The notes under the pieces were generated by a model. That model was not told the DNA's origin, ran no database searches, and worked only from the letters and a program-made list of their open reading frames with translations. Made by a program: the position numbers and the translations under genes. From assembly GCF_018219155.1 (NCBI RefSeq), contig NZ_CP056124.1:1-64000 (forward strand): a stretch of 64,000 nt of DNA, written 5' to 3'. This DNA comes from Moritella sp. 24. GTDB lineage: Bacteria > Pseudomonadota > Gammaproteobacteria > Enterobacterales > Moritellaceae. Below are positions 14,316 through 23,377 of the stretch, in pieces (position 1 is the first letter of the stretch; each line of letters begins with the position of its first letter).

Positions 14316-17300
14316 TTATAAATCAAACGCATCTAAAACTGTTTGAGTGTCTAAGTCTGCTTTGACAAACCACCAAAAACCATCGAACTCACTAGACGCA
14401 TCAGCACCATTTACGGCTTTTTTACGGCGCTTAATTGGTGATAGAGCATCATGTAGAGCGCCGCCTTTACCTGCAGGATCATAGAACCCGATATATTCAT
14501 ACGGTTCACCACTTGCGAACACTTTACCTCGGAATGATTTTAATTCCATATCTAATGTGTTTCGCTTACAGACAATATTAAACTTCTCTTTCAAAATTGC
14601 CGCGTAAGGAATGGCTGACGCATCTAAGTTGTCACCGTCACTTTCAATTGCTGGTGCTGGTGGCTGTTCTGCCTTAACCGGCTCGGTTGATTCATCTTTA
14701 GGTAAGTAAGGCTGCAGCAAGCTAATATCGCGTCCCACTTCATTGTGAATTTTTGCGTAGGCCTCCTGTAATATTTCTGGCGTGGCAAGGTCCGTTGATA
14801 TTTGCGTTCTATAACCAATACGTCTTAAATCAGTGATCATGGTTTCAACGTGATCGGCATATGCTGTTTTCGGTAATGTTTCTTCAATGAACTCTAACGT
14901 ATATTGTTTCATATAGAGCGAATTACCAATAAACATACTTTCATCAAGTGTAAGCAAGCGTTTAGCTACGTCATCAATAGCACTGCCTTCTGCAGCACTA
15001 AAACGCTGCTTAATGTTGGCCATTGCCGAATCTCGCTTGCTTGTTGATTCACTTTCAAATAGCGCGAGCTCTTCAACAATACGATCTGAAATGGCCGTTT
15101 TAAGTGCGTCCTTTCTGAAAATATCACCAGGTACTTTATTTAAAGCATTAAGCTCACCTTTCAGTTTCAATGCAGGATAAGCAATCTTACCGGTGTGAAC
15201 GGCCTCATTTAAGTTGAGTTGATACGACTCACTGAATAAAGGCACTATCTCACGCTCTACAAATTGAGCGAGTTCTTCATTCGTTTCAGCATCAGGATTG
15301 TACTTAACAATGGATTCTACATAGTGCTCGCCGAATAAGAACTTAAGCGCCTCTGTTACCAGGTGTTCTTGAGTGCTGCCCGTTTTAGCGCTTTCGATGT
15401 AGATAAGAGCTAATTGCTCTTTTATCACTGAGTCTGATTTATCCAGGAATATGACTGTCGATTTATCTGACACGTATTGATACGCTTTCACGTTATATTT
15501 CCCGTTACTCAGCGTTAGCACTGGTAACTTCTCAGGAACTATATTGTTTTCAACTAAGCTGTTAAATAAATTACGGTCTAATAAGTTATAGCAATTAGAT
15601 AGGCCGTAAGTTGTTTTAAGTTCCAAAGAGAGTGCCGTGATCGTTTTACTAATGATGACTTCATCCTGCAAGCGACTTACAGGGTGAACACCGTAAAGAT
15701 AAGGACCTGCCGATAACGCCTCAATTTTAACACCACCTTCTTCGGGTAATACGTCAGTGACTATCACGGCGAAGTTACCGTAATCATAATCCGCAATAAA
15801 GTAAGTATTACCGATTCGAATAGCGCGACTGTTTACTTTGTCGTGGATAAAGCTAGTTGGGTTATCAATTAACTCAGGATCCAGTTTTAAAACACCGTTA
15901 TCAATTGCCGCTTGTACCTGGGGCTTTAAGCGTAAAACCTGCTGTTTTGCTTTGATTGCACCTTTCAATTTATTCTGTGCACGCTTTAATGCTGAGTTTT
16001 TTTCACGATTATTTTTCTTCGCTTTAGCTACATCACGCTTATTGCGATCAACAAGCCACCGGTGCGAATATTCGTCTTGTGATTCATCAAGTGTTTTTTG
16101 AGCATCTTGAAGGTGAACCTCTTCACGTTGAAGTCGTGCTTGGCTATTGACCAAGGCATCTGCAGCATCCCTTTCGTTACCTTCTAAGTGACCAATATTT
16201 TGTTTAGCCAGCGCTGCAGAGAGTAAATATTTTTCTAACGTGTAATTGGCCGACTCAACTTTAGACTTCTGCAGCTTTTCTTCTAACTCACGTTTGCGAA
16301 TTTCAAGCATTGCCGCGTATTCTTCGGGATTGTTAGCGAGTAATAAACCTGTGTCGTTATCATCATCAGCATCGCCATTATCTGCGCGTGACGCTGTGCC
16401 ATCGATAAGATCGTTCTGCCATTTACGCTTACGATTGATGGTATCGAGTCGGAATTGGTCAAAGGAACCTTTAGCAAGATAAAAATGGCTGTTCACATGA
16501 GACTGTGGCGCACCAACGCGAGCGCCGCGTCCGTTTCGCTGGTCGATTGAGGCCGGAGTCCAAGGCAAACTAAGGTGATGAATATCCGTAGTCTGAATGT
16601 GCAGGTTTACACCTACCTCGGCTTTCTTGTTGCAGATTAAAACACGGAACTGACCTTGATTGTAACGTTTGGCAATTGTCTCTAAACCTTCCTGGTCCAC
16701 ATCAGAAGTATCAAGCCCTTGCGCCTCAAGCTCTTCGCGTTTTTTCTTCGCTGCAGCCGCGCCCATTTTCTTAAAGCTATCTTCATTAATCGCGGATTCA
16801 TCACCGGTTACTGTCGAGCCGTTTAAGATACCCACTTGGTTTGGTTTTAAGCCCAGGTGGTGACAGATAATGCGGTGTAATTTTTTGTGCTGTGATTTTT
16901 CCTCAGTGAAAATGATTTGCTTGCCACCAGCCTCGAATGATTCTTTTAAGTTAGCAAGTAAACGGGCGTACTTAGGTGATACAGGGTGTGACACATCACC
17001 TTGGGTTAGCTTTTGTTTATTAAGACCGGCGATAAGTGCTGATTCAAACTTATCATTGATTGATACAACGAATAGGCCATCATCATTAATTGTAATTTCA
17101 GCGTTTAAATCGACCTTACGTTTAACGTTCTCCATTTCGCCATGCTGGTTTCGCTCACGAACCTGGATGGTTATCGGTGTTTTGATGTTATCGATAAGCG
17201 CTTGAGCTTGTTTTGCTTTCTCTTTAGGGAAAACAAATGTCATGCGTTGGTTGTAAAGCTCAATATCAGAAGTAACACGCTCCATATCTCGCATGACCGA

Positions 17301-20300
17301 AAAGATTTGGTCATCAGGGTATGTTTCAATAATCTGTTCAATTAATTGCTGCTCTGCAGGCGACTTGCCACTAAAGTTAAGTAGCGTTTCAATTCCGCCC
17401 TCAGAGCTGCTTGCGCGAATAATTTCAGCACGTAAACGTAACAGGTCATAAGCGTCTTGCTGTTCTTCGTTCATATCAACAACAGTATTACTATTGATAA
17501 TCTCGGGTACCGTAGTATCACTGGCTACATCTTTAATGTTTTTACGGTTACAGTAAGTATCAAAGAGTGAGCGTAGGCCATCTAAGTTTTTAAAGCCGGT
17601 TAAGCCCTGCGCCATTGCTTGAGAACCATCAAGGCGACCGATTTGAACTTCACTTGTTTCACCAAAGACGTTAATAAAGTCATCTTGGTTGGCAATACCC
17701 ATCGCTAGCCATTCTTCCGGCGTTAATACGTGTGAGAGCATGTTGTAAATATCAAGTGGACTATTTGGCGTTGGTGTTGCGGTTAGTAGTACAGCGCCAC
17801 GGCCATTCTGTTTACGTCCTAAGAATTGCATTTTTTGGCGCATGTCTGCAGCGACTTTAGCCTCGCCACCAGCCGACAAATAAACTAATTGGCGAGAGTT
17901 CTTACCTGCCTCTTGGCTATTGCGGTAGTTATGCCCTTCGTCCACGATAACAGTGTCAAAGTGCATATCTTCAAAGAATGGGTAATCGTATTCTTTCTCG
18001 GAGCCTTCTTTTACCAACTTGGCAAGTGCGGCCTCTTTTGCTTGCTGTTTTTTGTATGAGTCAGCAAAAACATCAATTTTACCCGTAGCAGATAAGTTAC
18101 CCATGTGTTCTGCAGCATTATCTTGAATGGTTGCAGGTTTCATTGGGATACGTGCAAACTGTTCCTTGCTCATAATAACCAGGTTGCAATTAGAGTGCGG
18201 GATCTTGTGCATCTTAGTGGCGATGTCTTCTGCACTTGATTCTTTTAGTACCGGTGTTGTTTTTGGGTTGTCCGTGGTTTTATGTAGTTTCGGGGTGCCG
18301 TCTTCATTCAAGATTGGCTGTGTTTGTACTACGCCTTCCTCATTCTTCACAAAATCAAAACCAACAAAGACCGTTTTAGATATGTTGTCGTAGCCGTAAA
18401 AATCGATTGTTTCGTTGATCCAGTTTTCAGTAACCGATTTAGGTACCACGATACATGTCCGCTTACTGCGTTTCTCTTTGGTGTTATATGCAACAAGACC
18501 AAGTGCGGTGAATGTCTTACCTAGACCGGTCCCAAAACCTAAGATACCGCGTCCTTCTTCTGAAAGTCGGCGGATACCACTGTTCTGATAACCCATGTTT
18601 ACGATATTACCTGACACGCCATCAAGGTTTAACGGGCTATCATCATGGTCAAATTGAATATTGCCGTTAAAGGAATCGTTATATCGTTCGGTAATCAATT
18701 TAACGTCAGGGTGTTGTTGCGCCCATAGCTGAAACTCTGATTCCATTTGTCGAACTTGTTCACGGTACTTACTCGATTCAACGCCGTTCTTGCCCTGGAC
18801 TGTTTGGCCGTTTAAGTATTTCTCTACTTGGCGAATAAAACGGTTGTCATCGTTTGAGGGTACTTTTTTGCCGTCTTTAGAGAAGTAACCAGTAAATAAA
18901 CCGTCCGAACCTTCGTATCCGGGCTGTTCTGTTACATTGCCGTCATCATCCACTTTAATGTCGGAGTAACTAAAATCGTCATAGCCGTTTTCTTGTAAGA
19001 ACTCGACAACCATTTGTCGTGGTAGCCATTTGCCACGTAAATCAAAATGAATATCTTCGGTCTTGGTCCATTTACGGTTTTTAGTGATCGCGTCTAGTTG
19101 GCGGTTGGCGTTGGCTTTTTGCTTGTCCGTGGCATGTTCATTCGCCAGGGTGTGCATGATGGCCGCTTTACGTTTGGTGATGTTCCCGCTGGTGGCGCGA
19201 TCAAGTGGTGATAATTGTCCGTTGTTATCAATGGCGATGTTGTCAAAGTCTGACAAGTAATCTAATAAGCTATTGTCATCATCGATGTCTACGTGTTCTG
19301 GTAATTCGCCGGTGAATGATTCACGAAAAGCATCAAGTGGCACTGAGGCGTGACCAATTGCATGAGATAGCATATCAATAGTGCGCTGTGCATTGGTTGT
19401 ATCAAAGGCCACTGTGCTCGATGTATCTAACTCGCCTTTCATTAAGTCTGAGAAAGTCCCATCACTGTTCATGGCATTAACAAAGCTTTGGTAATAACTC
19501 GCCGTTTGGTCGCCCTTGACGCGCTTTAAACCTTTTACATCGTGTGAGGTACCCAATCGGTCGAAGGTTGCATTAAGTTGCGCCTGTATCTCGATACGGG
19601 TTGTCTCTGCTCCCACGGGATCCAGTACACGTTGCATTGTGTAGTTCTCGATCATGGTCCCGATTAAGGCACCTTTAACGATTCGCTCTTGATGTCCTGC
19701 AGGGTGCTTTGATGCAAGCGTAAAGGCATTGGCAATAACGCCACTTGTTTTATCACCAAAGTTTTCGTGAATGTTTTTGAGGTGCTTAAAGTTTAATGCT
19801 AAAGCGTTTTCGGGGGTAGAGACTAACTCGGTTACATTATTAATTGAGTTGGTACCGAACTTATCAGCATCAATAAGGCCATTACTATTACTGAGTTTAA
19901 TCGGTAGCCATTCACTATCGATGTATTCATGCCAGCGACCGTTAATTTGGCGTTGGTCGCCTTCAATATAATTAATGGGTGCTTGCTCTGTTAGGTTTAA
20001 GCGGTCCCAATCAATGCGGCTTTCAAACTTTTTGCTAAGGCTTTTAGCGGTGGCCTGATTATGAGTATCAATCATATCTGACTTAACTTGGCCTTGTTCT
20101 GCAGTGAGTTGCTTGCCGTTCTCACCTTTAGGCAGATTAGGGATAGCTACCAGGTCACGATCAAAGTTAGCCGCGCCCTTAACTACTTCACCGTTGATAA
20201 AGCGCTTACCGTCTTTATCAAACCACTTACCTGTAATGAATTGAGCCCACAGTACGTTAGACTCACGTAATGTCTTCGTGTCACCATTGGCCACCAGCTC

Positions 20301-21152
20301 GGCCAGTTCTTCACTGTGTTTACGCATAATTAATACGTCAGTAACAACACTTTCAGACCCTTGGTTGCTAAATGCACCGGCGGCAATTTTATGTGCACCT
20401 AAGAACTCAGCTTTGCGGGATATTGTGGCGCGGAATTTACTGAGTGATGCAGCGCCAACGATGTTTTGCGGCACGACTAATGTAATGTAAGCACCAGGCT
20501 TGGCTTTATCGATTGCACGACTAACAAAGTAAGTCTCTTTCGTTTTAAGGTGTGCGTAGCTTGGATCATCATTTGCCAGGTTGCCACGGGCTGAACCGAA
20601 AGGCACATTACCCACTACGGCATCAAAGGTACCGTCTGTGCTACTGTCTGCAGCGAACTTTTCAAAGTTAGTATTTTTAACTTCATCTTCGGGGTGTAAA
20701 ATTTGGTTGATCTTAGAAGAGGTACTTGATAACTCAGTGGCCGTCATGATCACGCCCGTTGGTTTCGAGCCATTGAACACGCCGGTACCCGCGCTTGGTT
20801 CTAAGATATTACCCTGGGCTCCGCCATATTCTTTCAGCATATCCCACATGCCACTCGCTAACCAGGTAGGCGTATAATATTCGTCAGTGGACCCGCCGAT
20901 ATTACCTTCACCGGTATAACCACGTAAGATTTCTTTTTGCTCATTAGTGACAAGGAGAGGGTTATCTATTTGCTTAAGAACAGCCAAGGCTTTTCGGTTG
21001 GCCTCTCTGCGTGTCTTATCGATACTGACACGGAATGATTTAGTTACACCGAATTCGTTCTCTGGCTTTACTAAAAAGCCATCAAAGATACGAATCAGTT
21101 CACTAATATCATTAGCACGCGGCGCTTTAGATAAAAATTTAGTTTTACTCAT
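14316..21152 (-). CDS. darB: DarB-like antirestriction protein: N6-adenine methyltransferase plus SNF2-type helicase
   Basis: 2,278 residues, close to P1 DarB. Methyltransferase: YYTP at 92-95, motif I ILEPSAGTGVF around 116-126, motif IV as GNVPFG at 181-186 (the NxPF variant usual in this family). Helicase: Walker A GFGTGLGKT near 873, DEGH box (VDEGHNYRN) near 1070, and the C-terminal arginine-finger segment IDQRNGRGARVG near 1540. A long coiled coil (about 1590-1720) and a divergent C-terminal part follow. DarB protects phage DNA against type I restriction after co-injection. It is preceded by its own late-type promoter, matching virion genes. Confidence 0.9.
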   Translation of the reverse strand: MSKTKFLSKAPRANDISELIRIFDGFLVKPENEFGVTKSFRVSIDKTRREANRKALAVLKQIDNPLLVTNEQKEILRGYTGEGNIGGSTDEYYTPTWLASGMWDMLKEYGGAQGNILEPSAGTGVFNGSKPTGVIMTATELSSTSSKINQILHPEDEVKNTNFEKFAADSSTDGTFDAVVGNVPFGSARGNLANDDPSYAHLKTKETYFVSRAIDKAKPGAYITLVVPQNIVGAASLSKFRATISRKAEFLGAHKIAAGAFSNQGSESVVTDVLIMRKHSEELAELVANGDTKTLRESNVLWAQFITGKWFDKDGKRFINGEVVKGAANFDRDLVAIPNLPKGENGKQLTAEQGQVKSDMIDTHNQATAKSLSKKFESRIDWDRLNLTEQAPINYIEGDQRQINGRWHEYIDSEWLPIKLSNSNGLIDADKFGTNSINNVTELVSTPENALALNFKHLKNIHENFGDKTSGVIANAFTLASKHPAGHQERIVKGALIGTMIENYTMQRVLDPVGAETTRIEIQAQLNATFDRLGTSHDVKGLKRVKGDQTASYYQSFVNAMNSDGTFSDLMKGELDTSSTVAFDTTNAQRTIDMLSHAIGHASVPLDAFRESFTGELPEHVDIDDDNSLLDYLSDFDNIAIDNNGQLSPLDRATSGNITKRKAAIMHTLANEHATDKQKANANRQLDAITKNRKWTKTEDIHFDLRGKWLPRQMVVEFLQENGYDDFSYSDIKVDDDGNVTEQPGYEGSDGLFTGYFSKDGKKVPSNDDNRFIRQVEKYLNGQTVQGKNGVESSKYREQVRQMESEFQLWAQQHPDVKLITERYNDSFNGNIQFDHDDSPLNLDGVSGNIVNMGYQNSGIRRLSEEGRGILGFGTGLGKTFTALGLVAYNTKEKRSKRTCIVVPKSVTENWINETIDFYGYDNISKTVFVGFDFVKNEEGVVQTQPILNEDGTPKLHKTTDNPKTTPVLKESSAEDIATKMHKIPHSNCNLVIMSKEQFARIPMKPATIQDNAAEHMGNLSATGKIDVFADSYKKQQAKEAALAKLVKEGSEKEYDYPFFEDMHFDTVIVDEGHNYRNSQEAGKNSRQLVYLSAGGEAKVAADMRQKMQFLGRKQNGRGAVLLTATPTPNSPLDIYNMLSHVLTPEEWLAMGIANQDDFINVFGETSEVQIGRLDGSQAMAQGLTGFKNLDGLRSLFDTYCNRKNIKDVASDTTVPEIINSNTVVDMNEEQQDAYDLLRLRAEIIRASSSEGGIETLLNFSGKSPAEQQLIEQIIETYPDDQIFSVMRDMERVTSDIELYNQRMTFVFPKEKAKQAQALIDNIKTPITIQVRERNQHGEMENVKRKVDLNAEITINDDGLFVVSINDKFESALIAGLNKQKLTQGDVSHPVSPKYARLLANLKESFEAGGKQIIFTEEKSQHKKLHRIICHHLGLKPNQVGILNGSTVTGDESAINEDSFKKMGAAAAKKKREELEAQGLDTSDVDQEGLETIAKRYNQGQFRVLICNKKAEVGVNLHIQTTDIHHLSLPWTPASIDQRNGRGARVGAPQSHVNSHFYLAKGSFDQFRLDTINRKRKWQNDLIDGTASRADNGDADDDNDTGLLLANNPEEYAAMLEIRKRELEEKLQKSKVESANYTLEKYLLSAALAKQNIGHLEGNERDAADALVNSQARLQREEVHLQDAQKTLDESQDEYSHRWLVDRNKRDVAKAKKNNREKNSALKRAQNKLKGAIKAKQQVLRLKPQVQAAIDNGVLKLDPELIDNPTSFIHDKVNSRAIRIGNTYFIADYDYGNFAVIVTDVLPEEGGVKIEALSAGPYLYGVHPVSRLQDEVIISKTITALSLELKTTYGLSNCYNLLDRNLFNSLVENNIVPEKLPVLTLSNGKYNVKAYQYVSDKSTVIFLDKSDSVIKEQLALIYIESAKTGSTQEHLVTEALKFLFGEHYVESIVKYNPDAETNEELAQFVEREIVPLFSESYQLNLNEAVHTGKIAYPALKLKGELNALNKVPGDIFRKDALKTAISDRIVEELALFESESTSKRDSAMANIKQRFSAAEGSAIDDVAKRLLTLDESMFIGNSLYMKQYTLEFIEETLPKTAYADHVETMITDLRRIGYRTQISTDLATPEILQEAYAKIHNEVGRDISLLQPYLPKDESTEPVKAEQPPAPAIESDGDNLDASAIPYAAILKEKFNIVCKRNTLDMELKSFRGKVFASGEPYEYIGFYDPAGKGGALHDALSPIKRRKKAVNGADASSEFDGFWWFVKADLDTQTVLDAFDL

Positions 21153-21195
21153 TATTTATCGCTCTTCGTCTAGTTAAAATTATCGTACAAGAGCG

Positions 21196-21216
21196 ATGTT
21201 AATAGGAGCGATAAAA
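21196..21216 (-). promoter_or_regulatory. Late-type phage promoter for the DarB-like gene
   Basis: On the minus strand TTTTATCGCTC (21216-21206), 4-nt spacer, TAACAT (21201-21196), 44 nt before the start codon. Two further ATCGCTC/GAGCGAT copies lie at about 21157 and 21190, so the activator may bind several times here. Confidence 0.7.
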
Positions 21217-21378
21217 TAATCGTTTATTATCCAACTTTAATATATCAACCATCCTTGGTGTTATATAATTCAGCAACTAAAGATAATTTTTATTTTAGTA
21301 AAGAGTCGTATCTTGTCGGGGCTAACACCTGGACTTTCCATCGTTAGTTAAGCGATTTTAAAAATGGGGAACTGAATT

Positions 21379-21567
21379 GTGACGATAAAAGTAATGTACT
21401 GTGACCAATGTGATGAAGACACTGAGCATGATGAATTAGAGGGGTACGATCATACAGATGACGATGATGACGATCTAGATACTTCCGGCCTTATCTCAAA
21501 GATGAATGGCGACATCGTTTACACGTACACTTGTCAAAAATGTTTCAACCAATTCGAAGAAATTTAA
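21379..21567 (+). CDS. Small zinc-ribbon-like protein
   Basis: 62 residues, GTG start with GGGGAACT upstream. CxxC at 8-11 and CxxC at 53-56 could hold one zinc ion; the middle is very acidic (DDDDDD). First of a run of small plus-strand genes divergent from the DarB-like gene. Function unknown. Confidence 0.65.
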   Translation: MTIKVMYCDQCDEDTEHDELEGYDHTDDDDDDLDTSGLISKMNGDIVYTYTCQKCFNQFEEI

Positions 21568-21583
21568 CAAATAGGAAGGTTCG

Positions 21584-21844
21584 ATGAAATTTAAAAACGG
21601 TAAAGCTGCAGAAAATGTAAATAACATTGGTCAGCTAATAGCTCTTTTACAACAACTGCCACCTGAGACTGCAATTGAACAAGAAATGTCTAAGAGTGTC
21701 GATGTTGTTATCTGCAATCCTCAAGGTTGTAATGCTTATGTGTGTTTCGATGAAGGTTTTTCACGCGTTAATTTAAAATGGGTAACTTTTAATGTTCAAG
21801 AAATTTCAGAAAGTACACGTTTACATTCCCGACCAATGCAATAA
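21584..21844 (+). CDS. Small unknown protein
   Basis: 86 residues, 16 nt after the preceding gene with AGGAAGG as RBS. It has the outline N-terminal helix (IGQLIALLQQLPPETAI) followed by beta strands that is common in small phage proteins controlling early expression. Overlaps the next small gene. No family recognised. Confidence 0.65.
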   Translation: MKFKNGKAAENVNNIGQLIALLQQLPPETAIEQEMSKSVDVVICNPQGCNAYVCFDEGFSRVNLKWVTFNVQEISESTRLHSRPMQ

Positions 21845-21962
21845 AAACGCAGTTGTTTTGGAGTGTATTAAGCGTGATTATGGTGTGGTTTATAATGTTC
21901 AATTCATAGGCTCAACAGAAACGAAGATTGTCAACGAATCACACTTAACTGAGTCGATTTAA
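21792..21962 (+). CDS. Small unknown protein overlapping its neighbour
   Basis: 56 residues in another frame, starting 53 nt before the end of the previous gene. Beta-rich, two cysteines. The frame has a proper stop just before a TAGGAAACT leader. Weak RBS (TTTTA), so expression is uncertain; a coupled translation is possible. Confidence 0.4.
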   Translation: MFKKFQKVHVYIPDQCNKNAVVLECIKRDYGVVYNVQFIGSTETKIVNESHLTESI

Positions 21963-21998
21963 TTAGCCTAAAACGATATAGGAAACTGGGGGGGATTA

Positions 21999-22244
21999 TT
22001 GGACTTAAATCATGATCTTGTTTGTAAAAAAACAATAGAAATCACTAACAATTTATTGCGAGCAATCAAATTAAGGGATTTTGATTCTATAGAGCATTTT
22101 TGGAAAGAATTATTAGATTTTAGAGATACTGTTTCAGCCATTGAAAGTAGCGCCTCTGATAGAACAAGCTACATAGAAGTATTAGATAAATACATTGCTG
22201 ATATTCGACCCGTTTATGAATCTTGGCACAACAACAGACCATAG
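21999..22244 (+). CDS. Small helical protein, TAGGAAACT leader
   Basis: 81 residues, predicted start TTG at 21999 after TATAGGAAACTGGGGGGG. Mostly helical. One of about ten small genes with the same leader in two clusters. Function unknown. Confidence 0.55.
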   Translation: MDLNHDLVCKKTIEITNNLLRAIKLRDFDSIEHFWKELLDFRDTVSAIESSASDRTSYIEVLDKYIADIRPVYESWHNNRP

Positions 22245-22255
22245 GAAACTGTGTT

Positions 22256-22501
22256 ATGGAAGTAAGAGCCGATACAGCAATGAAAATCATCGAGGCAATT
22301 CAAGAGCTGGTTCGCAAAGACGAACCTAACGCCTCGGCCAGTCGCACGTTTGATTATGCTGTTGTGGCCATGTCTGCAATGGCTGCAGATATAGCAAGAC
22401 AACAACCAGATCCAGAGCGACAGCTTGAAATATTCGCGCAATCAATGAAGGGAAACGCTCAGATATTAATGCGTGGTAATTCAACTGAAAAACCTAATTA
22501 A
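22256..22501 (+). CDS. Small helical protein, TAGGAAACT leader
   Basis: 81 residues from the ATG at 22256, chosen because it follows ATAGGAAACTGTGTT; the open frame extends 33 nt further upstream. Two amphipathic helices (AMKIIEAIQELV and VVAMSAMAADIAR). No family recognised. Confidence 0.6.
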   Translation: MEVRADTAMKIIEAIQELVRKDEPNASASRTFDYAVVAMSAMAADIARQQPDPERQLEIFAQSMKGNAQILMRGNSTEKPN

Positions 22502-22516
22502 CTTAATGGTGCTGTG

Positions 22517-22690
22517 ATGTCAAAAATAGTTAGCTATGAGGAATTTTGTCTGCACTACGAACTAGATTCAAGTGTCACCGACAGTCGAACTCAGTACAAC
22601 GAATACTGTAATAACTTAACTGTATTTAATAATGCTGCTGCAGATAACATAACCAAAAAAGCAATTAAAAAAGCAAGAAATACAAAATAG
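22517..22690 (+). CDS. Very small unknown protein
   Basis: 57 residues, ATG start with GGTGCTGTG upstream, basic C-terminus (KKAIKKARNTK). Fits neatly between neighbours with 15-nt and 6-nt gaps. Function unknown. Confidence 0.5.
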   Translation: MSKIVSYEEFCLHYELDSSVTDSRTQYNEYCNNLTVFNNAAADNITKKAIKKARNTK

Positions 22691-22696
22691 GACACT

Positions 22697-22909
22697 ATGA
22701 GTAATAATTTAAGAGGTTGTGTATCCGAACCGTTAGAAGTGGTTTTAGAGTTGATGGGGGTTAATGAATATACCCCAGAGAAGTTAGTACATTCAATCGT
22801 GGAGGATATTGCACTCCTCGCAATGTTGAATGATGACGATGAAATGCTAAATGCTTGTCAGGCTAAAGTCGATATTTTAAGACCTTTAATTACCAATGAA
22901 ATGGCTTAA
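22697..22909 (+). CDS. Small unknown protein
   Basis: 70 residues, acidic and helical, ATG start after TAGGACACT, a variant of the repeated leader. No family recognised. Confidence 0.55.
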   Translation: MSNNLRGCVSEPLEVVLELMGVNEYTPEKLVHSIVEDIALLAMLNDDDEMLNACQAKVDILRPLITNEMA

Positions 22910-22941
22910 ATAACACTAAATTAATATAGGAAACTAAATAG

Positions 22942-23259
22942 ATGGAATTAGTAGATAAAGTTTGGAGTGAAGTTTTAGAAAATGAAGGTTCAAAAGAAAA
23001 GCTGCTTGAACTTGTTAAGGCCAACCCGCAAGTTATTTACTTATGGAAACAATACGATCCAATTGATAAAAAAGCGTATTTCGATATAAAAATTATTGAG
23101 TGCTTAGATGGTGATATTAGGGATGATTCAGAAGATTTAATATCTCATTATCAACCAGTATCGGTGGAAGGTACACCAACAGAGATCGAAACTTTGGCTG
23201 ATGAACTTGGGGTGTCCCCGATGGATTGGGGAAATGAACCTTTTCAAAATCAAAAGTAG
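22942..23259 (+). CDS. Small acidic unknown protein
   Basis: 105 residues, ATG after TATAGGAAACTAAATAG, a full copy of the repeated leader. Strongly acidic. A further leader-like TAGGGAACTAAATTAG follows its stop but precedes no reading frame, suggesting loss of a gene before the portal promoter. Confidence 0.6.
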   Translation: MELVDKVWSEVLENEGSKEKLLELVKANPQVIYLWKQYDPIDKKAYFDIKIIECLDGDIRDDSEDLISHYQPVSVEGTPTEIETLADELGVSPMDWGNEPFQNQK

Positions 23260-23318
23260 GGAACTAAATTAGACAAAAGTAAATAATCGCAGCTCTTAGT
23301 GTTCTTATTTACTTATTG

Positions 23319-23339
23319 TTTTATCGCTCAAGCTATTCT
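23319..23339 (+). promoter_or_regulatory. Late-type phage promoter for the portal operon
   Basis: TTTTATCGCTC at 23319-23329, 4-nt spacer, TATTCT at 23334-23339, about 38 nt before the portal start. Confidence 0.8.
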
Positions 23340-23377
23340 GCAGGCTCAAGGCCAGTAGCAATTAGCGAGATAAAACA

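Noticed and set aside
14316-21152. Chromosomal type IIG restriction enzyme or SNF2 defence helicase
   Set aside because: Length, NVPFG variant motif, phage setting and DarA-type neighbours favour a DarB homologue; no nuclease motif was seen.
21155-21165. Plus-strand copy of the late promoter (TTTATCGCTC)
   Set aside because: No TANNNT at the 4-nt distance and no gene directly downstream on that strand.
15838-21177. Many plus-strand reading frames opposite the DarB-like gene
   Set aside because: They are antisense shadows of the long gene, lack RBS and show no recognisable domains.
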